Of a stretch of DNA of 64,000 nucleotides, positions 57,370 through 64,000 are shown piece after piece (the stretch's first letter is position 1; the number at the start of each line of letters is the position of its first letter). Position numbers and translations under genes: made by a program. This DNA is from Sclerodactyla briareus (taxonomy: Eukaryota > Echinodermata > Holothuroidea > Dendrochirotida > Sclerodactylidae): NCBI GenBank assembly GCA_026419785.1, contig JAODTK010005889.1, positions 358,501 to 422,500 on the forward strand. The letters run 5' to 3'. Below the pieces are notes generated by a model. It worked only from the letters and a program-made list of their open reading frames with translations, was not told the origin of the DNA and made no database searches.

Positions 57370-58250
57370 TTGTTGTGGGGGTAGGTCAGCGGCATCTGAA
57401 GTCACCAGAGGGTCAAAGTCTCAAAACCTTGGAAACACGACAAGTCCAGAAGGGTGGGTGAAATTGGGGTGTAGCTTCCTTATGAGGAGTATAGGAACCT
57501 TTGTTTTGGGTTTAGGTCGGGGTGAATTCTGGTCAAAAATTGGACATTTGTTGATATAGTCATATTTTGGCTTGTTAAAAACATGATTAAATCGACTTCA
57601 CATGGTGGATGAGGCCAAATTTTCGCATGTGTGTTCCCCACGATGAGGTAACATGAACCACCATTGCTTGGGGTCAGGTCAGAAGTTACATCAAGTCATC
57701 TCAGGTCACAATAGTCGATGTCTGAAAAGCCGAAATTAAGTGTGCAGCTTCCTATTAAGAGTTGTATAGGAGACCTATTGGTTTTTGGGTGTTGGAAATA
57801 TTTAAGGGAAATTTGTACGCCGTTATGGCATCCATATGAGGAGCTGGTTGCAATAGCCCCATGTGTCCTTGTGTCTTCTAGCTATGGTTGTCAGAAGGAG
57901 AAAGAGCGAGGACTCCACTAAGGGCCTTTTGATTATGGTTTTTTCATATGTGGGTGCTGCGACCAATTGTTGAAATTTGAAGTTCGGGTTTGGTACGCGT
58001 CTCTCAATTGAGGGGCACATGTTGGCGTCAATCGAACATGCACAGTTGAGGGTCGAGGTGCATGTACGTGCAGATTTTAAGGGGGCGGGCACACCGTGCG
58101 GGTGGAAACTCCTTAAAATAGACATCGAAGATTCGGCCGCCCTTGCATTGAAACATATTTTCCAGGCGACAAGTGAGATTCTGGTAAAAGGGCTCCTGGT
58201 TGTTTCGCCTCCAGTTCACCTCATATGACAGCTGGGGAATTACATGGGCA
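57370..58250 (-). repeat. TGACCT satellite, inverted diverged copies
   Basis: On the minus strand the order of satellite landmarks is preserved. In plus-strand reading: GGGTCAAAGTCTCAAAACC (57410), GTAGCTTCCTTATGAGGAGT (57470), TTTTGGGTTTAGGTCGGGGT (57503), GGTGGATGAGGCC (57604), GGGGTCAGGTCAGAAG (57670), TCTCAGGTCAC (57697) and GCAGCTTCCTATTAAGAG (57746). Similarity fades after about 57900. Confidence 0.7.
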
Positions 58251-59999
58251 AATCCACGAGCACCAAACAACCGAATGCCAGAATTGTGGGGTAATGGTGA
58301 ATCCATGATTCATATATAGTAAGGTATGTAGAAAATTTACTTAGTGAAAATAGCGAGAAACAGCATAATGTCTTTGGGCACATGCCTGATGAACTGCTGA
58401 ATCGGTGACGTGAGGTTGAAGTGAGGAAGAAAACTACATTTGCCAACTTGAAACCTCATAATAGTTGCCACATTTCGCAACCGGCAGACAACAATTATCA
58501 ATAAGATGAGAAAACACGCACCCACAAAAGGGGGCGGCACCAGGATTAGCCTGAGGTGTGGAAGGGTGTTGGCGCGAGGAGAGAATATTTTTCTACGGGG
58601 TTTTAGGAGAGGGGAGAAGAGGGGAGAAGGTCTGAGGATAGGCCACAAATAGAAGTCGAGAACATGAAGAAGAGAAGTGGGGGTATTGGAGGGGAACAGG
58701 CCTGGGTGTAGACAGTACAGGGTTATGCTGTATTAAAAAATAAAAGTTATGCAGTTCATCATTGCTGTCGGAGTATACTGTGGAATACTTCAATTACCTC
58801 ATGTACACGCATGCGAACCCCTTATATGATATACTAGTGTCACATGTGAACGTTTTGCCTCTCATTTCCCATGGTGAATATTTCCATGGTGAATTCACGG
58901 TTGAGTCAAAATATGAGTGTAATGTGCTCACAGAAACGAGAGGAAGATGATATCAAGATTCAGTAAACTTCGAAAGGGACGTATATAGTGAGCAGCTCAA
59001 GTATATTTGTGTGTACTTGACTGGACTGACAAAACAAAACCCACAGTAGCCCAGCTATAGAGGCCCCCCCCCCCCACCCCACCCACCCCCCCCCCCCAGT
59101 GAAGTCCAGACTATTGTGTTATAACTTTGTATTAAAGCTGTTTCAACCTTTCACAGAGACTAACTAGAGATACCGGGGATAGACGTGTTTCAGCATTCAG
59201 TGCAACTCAGTGGTTTGTTGCAACACAACAGTATGGTGGTAACGAAGAATGAACCAGAAGATCACAAGATCATTAGGTAATGAGGGTCAAAAATGTCACA
59301 TGAGGTCGAAGGTTGGTATCAATGGCAGTTGCACAGACGAACAAACTGCTACATTAGTCAACCCCTAAAGTGTTTCATTGCTGAGATATGTAAAGCTTAC
59401 CTTCAGTGACCTTGGTGCCTCGACTGACACATAGTTCTTTCTTTCTCTATATGCCAATCCACCTATATGTGAATGAAATTAATGAATACTGCATTCATTA
59501 GATACCGTGGTGACAAGGTTTTTGGGGAATTTGCCCAATGCAGTGAACTCTGAATGACCTTGAACTAGCAATAGAAACAATAGGGTCAGGGGCTCTCAAT
59601 AGAGGAGATATAGACGTATTCTAAACGGAAGACTTGTTAATGCTTGCGTTCTTGAGATATCGTGTTTTGTTGACATAGTGTAACACACACACGGATACAC
59701 GCACCGCCATGCAGCGTACTGCAAGATTAATAAATAACAAAGATATTGCCTAACACACTTTTAACAATTATACGGCACAATATTAATCATCGTGAGTTCT
59801 TCAACCCTTTGGGTATTTCCCCCGTATGGAGCATAGTCTACTGCTGAAGCTCCATGCTCACTTGGAGGAACGGTATATAAACCCTCTAAGAGAATACACT
59901 TTTTGGAGGGGGATACTGCCTCGACCATTAGAACTAGCACTGTTTAAAGTATAGGATGCAGATCCCACAGTGGCCTTCATAAATCAGAATAATATATAT
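58251..59999. other. No gene recognised; C-rich run at 59062-59098
   Basis: A GA-rich stretch lies at 58555-58700. A C-rich run with CCACCCCACCCACC lies at 59062-59098. Loose satellite-like words (GAGGGTCAAAAATGTCACAT at 59282; TGACCTTGAACTAGC at 59551) suggest further decayed copies. No coding features. Confidence 0.45.
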
Positions 60000-60102
60000 A
60001 TTAATATATATATATAATATATAATATAATATAAATATATATATAATATATCTAATATATATATATCTATTATATATATATGTATATATATATATATATT
60101 AT
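59988..60102. repeat. (TA)n-rich microsatellite
   Basis: About 115 bp of almost pure A/T, mostly TATATA with AATATA interruptions, followed by a (TGTGGG)n-like stretch to 60135. An open frame through it (93 codons, minus) is low-complexity and not a gene. Confidence 0.9.
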
Positions 60103-60135
60103 ATGTGGGTGTGTGGGTGTGTGGTGATGTGTGTT

Positions 60136-61100
60136 TGTTTTGGTACCTATTTGTAAATTCTTTTTTGCGCAAATTGAACACCGGAATGGACGTCAATGTT
60201 GAGAGGTTGAATGACCCAAGCGTAGCCCAATCTTTTATGGGGGAAATGCAAAAATGACAGATCATCGCGACCTCCTCAATTTCAGATTCATCGTATTTCT
60301 TCTTCGTTTAACATTGCTCCATTAACAGATGGTGACAGAATTTAAACAAGGTTGCCTGTCGTGTTGCAAAGCAGTTAACATAACGCTTCGTCCGAATTGA
60401 AGTTTTTCTCGCCTTGGATACTCGACAATCATTTTGTAAATTACATTTTTGAATTTTTTTTGGAAAATACTATCTTAGACACACATTGGCCCGTATAGTC
60501 TTAAGCACAAAGTGTATTGAAAGAGCTTGTATGCTGTTCACGTTATTGGGCCGAGGACACAGTTCATTGGAATATCGCTTATGGCTGGCGCGCGCTAGCT
60601 ATGTACATATATACGTTTTAGCTAGTCAGCTCGGTTGAGTTTAACGTTAGACTAGTTGGGTCATTGAATAGTTTGATACCCTGCTGAGAATGGGGATATT
60701 TCAGAGGAATTCTGAGGCATTCAGAACAGATTTTTGCAATACCCTTTGGCTTTACAACTTCGGAAGAGTACATCGTTTTTTGAGGTGTCTCAGGTCTGTG
60801 AAGCAGAGTGTTTAATACACGCAAAATACACTGGTCAATGTCAGCCCCATAAAACCATATAAACTGTGTGTCTGAGAAGACATTCGTAGGCACGTGTCCC
60901 TTGCGCGATGGTGCCCGGTTAGAACTTTCGGGTTACTCAGGCTACCTCATCCGCCCAGTCGATCCCCTCCCGGCTTTGAGAGACGGATCCGAGCATACCA
61001 TCTTTGGGTCCAAGCATAGTCACCCCCAGATCATATAACCACGTTGGTACATGGGCTAGGGCTAACTGTTTCTCCTTCTCAAAATTGATATATATTTTGC
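60136..61100. other. No gene recognised
   Basis: A minus-strand frame of 91 codons (60618-60893) shows no domain. Nothing else was seen. Confidence 0.45.
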
Positions 61101-61970
61101 GTGTTACTGGCTAGGCATAAATAGTCCATGTAATGAGTGTGAAGTATTTTTTCTTTGGGATTACTAATTCTAGATTAGTTGAACACTCGTGATTCCTTCT
61201 GTTCCTTCATATAATTTCCGATGCAATGCTCATTATTGCACTATTACGTTTCAGTGATGTAGTTACAGCTAAACCAACCATTCACTCCATTACTGCAACT
61301 TGAGTTGTAACGCTATTTTAATTTACTGAAGCTCAAATGATATTGTAATGTCGAATATACAACGAAAGCCATTTGTTTTATGCTAAGATATATGCATGAG
61401 TTTGATCAAATATCAACCCACTGTGGAACTCTACGCATTAGGATGCTTTGATATATCTGAGGTAACTTGCTGGCCCTAAACTTTCAAGTTCCACCGAACT
61501 TAAGTACTGTTCTATAGAAAGGAAATCAAATGAGTAAACCTGTTAGTTGCCCAATTGCGTTGAGGGGATTCCAATTACTACCATGGCAACCCAAAATATG
61601 GAAGTTTGAATGAAGATAAAATAGAACAATAAAAGGAAGTTCTCCTAACACTAGTACTTGGCGCATTTCCGGTGTATAAGGTAATTAGTTCCATCTTATC
61701 TTCAAAACGTGCACTGCAATGGCACTGACATGGAGTGAGAAGGATTTTGCTTTTATGAATAACAAACGGCTCAATCCAGTAAACCTAATACACAACTTTC
61801 ACACTGTGATTATCCGTTTGTGTTATATGAGGTTCAATTGTAATCATTCATCAATCCAGAAATATTTGTAAAATCCGCGCAATCGACGAGGATCGACATA
61901 GCATTTATGCCTAAAACGCTATCAATTATTGATAAGTTCTAATTTCTACATGTTCCATATTGCTTGAAAA
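61101..61970 (+). repeat. Direct repeat R5, copy A (with about 390-bp extra segment)
   Basis: It matches 62857-63310: CTGGCTAGGCATA, TTCTAGATTAGTT, ACACTCGTGATTCC, TATTGTAATGTCGAATATAC followed by AACGAA, then, after an extra segment (about 61470-61860), AAATCCGCGCAATCGACGA, CTATCAATTAT and TTTCTACATGT. Confidence 0.8.
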
Positions 61971-62399
61971 TTTTTAATAATCTACTTCAGTATACACATT
62001 TTAATGTGAACGGAATATTTCTTCTGATACCTGTCATAAACTCGTTAATATATCACAGTGTGCCGATTAAGAGAAGATAGGGAAATTGCAAAATAAGGAA
62101 GATATCTAAGCAAGTCATCACGGTCTATGAAACAACAAATGCAGTGGTGTTCTCACTTATCATGCTACTATATAATGTCTGAATTATAATCTATGTCAAC
62201 CAGACTGCCGCATAATTCCGCGGAGTCTAAAATACGGCGAAACAAAAAAGAGGCAATGACGATATGATAAAGAGGAAAAGGGAAAATGAACAATGGTATT
62301 GTAATACTCCATGCATAATGCCGCTATAGTAAATATATGAACCCATACTTTATAGGTTTTTGCTTTCAGTAAAGAGTCAGTGTCTTCTCAGTTTGATAT

Positions 62400-62720
62400 T
62401 CATGTGGAACAGTACTTGTTCTCCTGTCTCCTCTGGATCCCGGTCACTTCTTTTCTTGGTTGATCAATACTATCCAAGTTCATTTTGAACTGGATCGCAC
62501 CCAATTGAGCAGCGTCGGTCTTCCTAACGATGGCGGCGGAGACAATTGCACGAGACGACAACACTTTCAGTTTGAAATAGTGACAATCAGTAGGCCTTGC
62601 TGAGGAATCGTCATGAAAATGTGTAATCCTATCAGGATATGAGAATTTATCTTCTACGGTGAAATATTTGCCTAAATAATATTGAATTTCCGTCCGATAG
62701 GTACAGAAATTTATATTCAA
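62400..62720 (-). other. Open frame, 106 codons, unknown
   Basis: Open minus-strand frame without low-complexity sequence, containing DCHYFKLKVLSSRAIVSAAI followed by VRKTDAAQLG. No family recognised. It lies between the two R5 copies. It could be part of an undescribed mobile element. Confidence 0.2.
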
Positions 62721-62856
62721 TTTATTCCGTATACATGGAGAGAATCAAATAGAGAATCAAATACAGGGAGAGGCAAAATGTACAAGGTTCCACGTTTATA
62801 GTGACAGTTCACAGACACGAGAACATTGTAATATATTCCAAAGTATAGGTAGTTAG

Positions 62857-63310
62857 AGTGGTACTGCTAGGCATATGCAAGTATAGGATGTAATGATTGA
62901 AGTATTTTTCTTCGATATTAGTACTTCTAGATTAGTTTGGACACTCGTGATTCCATGTGTTCAATTTCTGATGCATTGCTTTGATTGTCAATATCACAGT
63001 TTTCAGTTTGATAATTAGGTTACCAGCAAGAGACAACCACTCGATCTCATTATGACACGTCGCGTTGTACTTTTTCTTTAGTGGAGCTTAAAATAATATT
63101 GTAATGTCGAATATACAACGAATTCAGAATTGTTTAATGGTAAGATGTGTAAATGAATTAGACAAATGTTAACCTGTCAGGTTTTCGTTTGTACTTATAA
63201 TAATCCTGAAACATATAGTTGAAATCCGCGCAATCGATGATTATCGACATGAGCTGTTAATACACTTCTTACCTATCAATTATCGAGAATCACATTTCTA
63301 CATGTAGCTA
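62857..63310 (+). repeat. Direct repeat R5, copy B
   Basis: Diverged copy of 61101-61970, without the extra segment. It ends at the TA-rich microsatellite at 63318. Confidence 0.8.
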
Positions 63311-63317
63311 TTGATAG

Positions 63318-63390
63318 ATATATATATAGATATTATATATATATATATATAATCTATATATAGCTATATATATATATATATTATATATGT
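63318..63390. repeat. (TA)n microsatellite with internal palindromes
   Basis: TAGATATATATATAGATATT, then pure TA, then ATCTATATATAGCTATATAT form overlapping palindromes between repeat R5 and the terminal LINE. Confidence 0.9.
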
Positions 63391-63407
63391 ACATTAAATA
63401 TCAATTT

Positions 63408-64000
63408 AGTTTAGTTTAGTGAACAAGGGTCAGGAAGGAACCAAATCATCATAACGACCCCGGATCCACAACATCCCAGGAAAGAAAAAGGAACAACCAC
63501 TAATACTCGCCCGTGGATTGCTGAAAAATCAATCAGACTGTTTCTTGAACACATTCACAACTCTTAGAGAGAAAAACATTTTCAGGAAGACACTTTCACT
63601 CACTTGATCACTCTCTGCGAGAAGAAATATTTACGAATGTCCGTTCTACAACGTTAACCACGAGGCTTGAGACATGGCCTCTATTTTGCCAGTACTTGGA
63701 AAATTCAACAACGGAAAAGTAGTGGAAGGACTGGCCATCGAGTCCATGGACAATTTTGAAACCTGGATCCAGGTCACCCCCGAAGTTACGCCTCAGCTCC
63801 ATGGTAGTTCGACCGAGACGCCTTAATCGTTCCTTCCTCGTAGGATAATTTTTCAGACAGTCAAATCATTCTAGTTGCCCTACGCTGAACGTTTTCATAA
63901 CCTGCTTGTCTTTTTGCAAAGTGGGGATTCCACACTTGTACAGAATATTCCAGGTGCGGTCTTACCGGTTGCTTAAACAGCCTGACAACAATATCATTAT
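63408..64000 (-). mobile_element. CR1-type LINE, 3' end, continues beyond the window
   Basis: On the minus strand from the window edge inward: PVRPHLEYSVQVWNPHFAKR (about 63908-63967), ENVQRRATRMI (about 63866-63898), LSYEER then LRRLGRTTMELRRNFGGDL (about 63765-63845) and GFKIVHGLDGQSF (about 63727-63765), the highly conserved CR1 post-RT tail. Degenerate NRGH... and FFSQRV-like C-terminal blocks follow (63580-63700). The frame is broken by small indels. The 3' end appears to be the short (ACTAA)n tail (TTTAGTTTAGTTTAGT in plus reading, 63408-63420). The 5' part lies outside the window. Confidence 0.9.

Noticed and set aside
59984..60265. 93-codon minus-strand ORF rich in Ile and Tyr
   Set aside because: It is a translation of a TA microsatellite.

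Overview
This 64-kb window looks like non-coding, repeat-dense DNA from a metazoan nuclear genome, most likely a marine invertebrate. A deuterostome such as an echinoderm or hemichordate would fit, but nothing here proves it. The reasons are: no long intact ORFs, no operons, several animal-type non-LTR retrotransposon (LINE) families, PIF/Harbinger and hAT-like DNA transposon remnants, small non-autonomous inverted-repeat elements (MITEs), satellite arrays, many long G/C homopolymers, and one recognisable host-type exon, an SLC26 anion-transporter exon with a splice donor. Coding remnants are full of frameshifts, so they are either old pseudogenes or the assembly carries indel errors.

Layout. 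0-1.5 kb: 3' end of a LINE with a restriction-enzyme-like endonuclease, ending in a trinucleotide microsatellite. 3-14.2 kb: unannotated repeats, including a dispersed repeat at 3.25 and 13.83 kb, a 107-bp tandem duplication at 4.1 kb, and an about 480-bp tandem repeat at 8.1-10.4 kb into which a MITE has inserted. 16.9-20.3 kb: a decayed PIF/Harbinger transposase on the minus strand, apparently split by about 2.2 kb that contains a 240-bp tandem repeat. 21.9 kb: the SLC26 exon (minus strand), with an RFX X-box-like palindrome about 120 bp upstream. 22.9-23.1 kb: a 257-bp MITE. 23.9-25.9 kb: a 2-kb foldback-like element with inverted arms and mirrored 16/17-bp repeat arrays. 26.4-28.7 kb: three different short tandem arrays.

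28.9-41.7 kb is dominated by a satellite with an about 300-bp unit that carries TGACCT (nuclear-receptor half-site) motifs. Two degenerate LINEs are nested in it: one with ORF1, apurinic-type endonuclease, RT and RNase H (31.8-37.2 kb), and one CR1/L2-like (38.30-41.04 kb), whose removal re-forms a satellite unit. 41.9-43 kb holds a 696-bp-spaced direct duplication. 43-49.6 kb is AT-rich with nothing recognised. 49.6-51.4 kb is a third LINE (minus strand). 54.5-55.5 kb is a hAT-like non-autonomous element with a 7/8 target-site duplication. 57.4-58.2 kb holds inverted satellite copies. 61.1-63.3 kb contains a diverged duplication. The window ends inside a CR1-type LINE (minus strand, 63.4-64 kb).

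No genes here act together as a pathway. The window is best read as an intron or intergenic region of an SLC26-like gene, colonised by several generations of transposons and satellites. All homology calls were made by eye; no database search was run.
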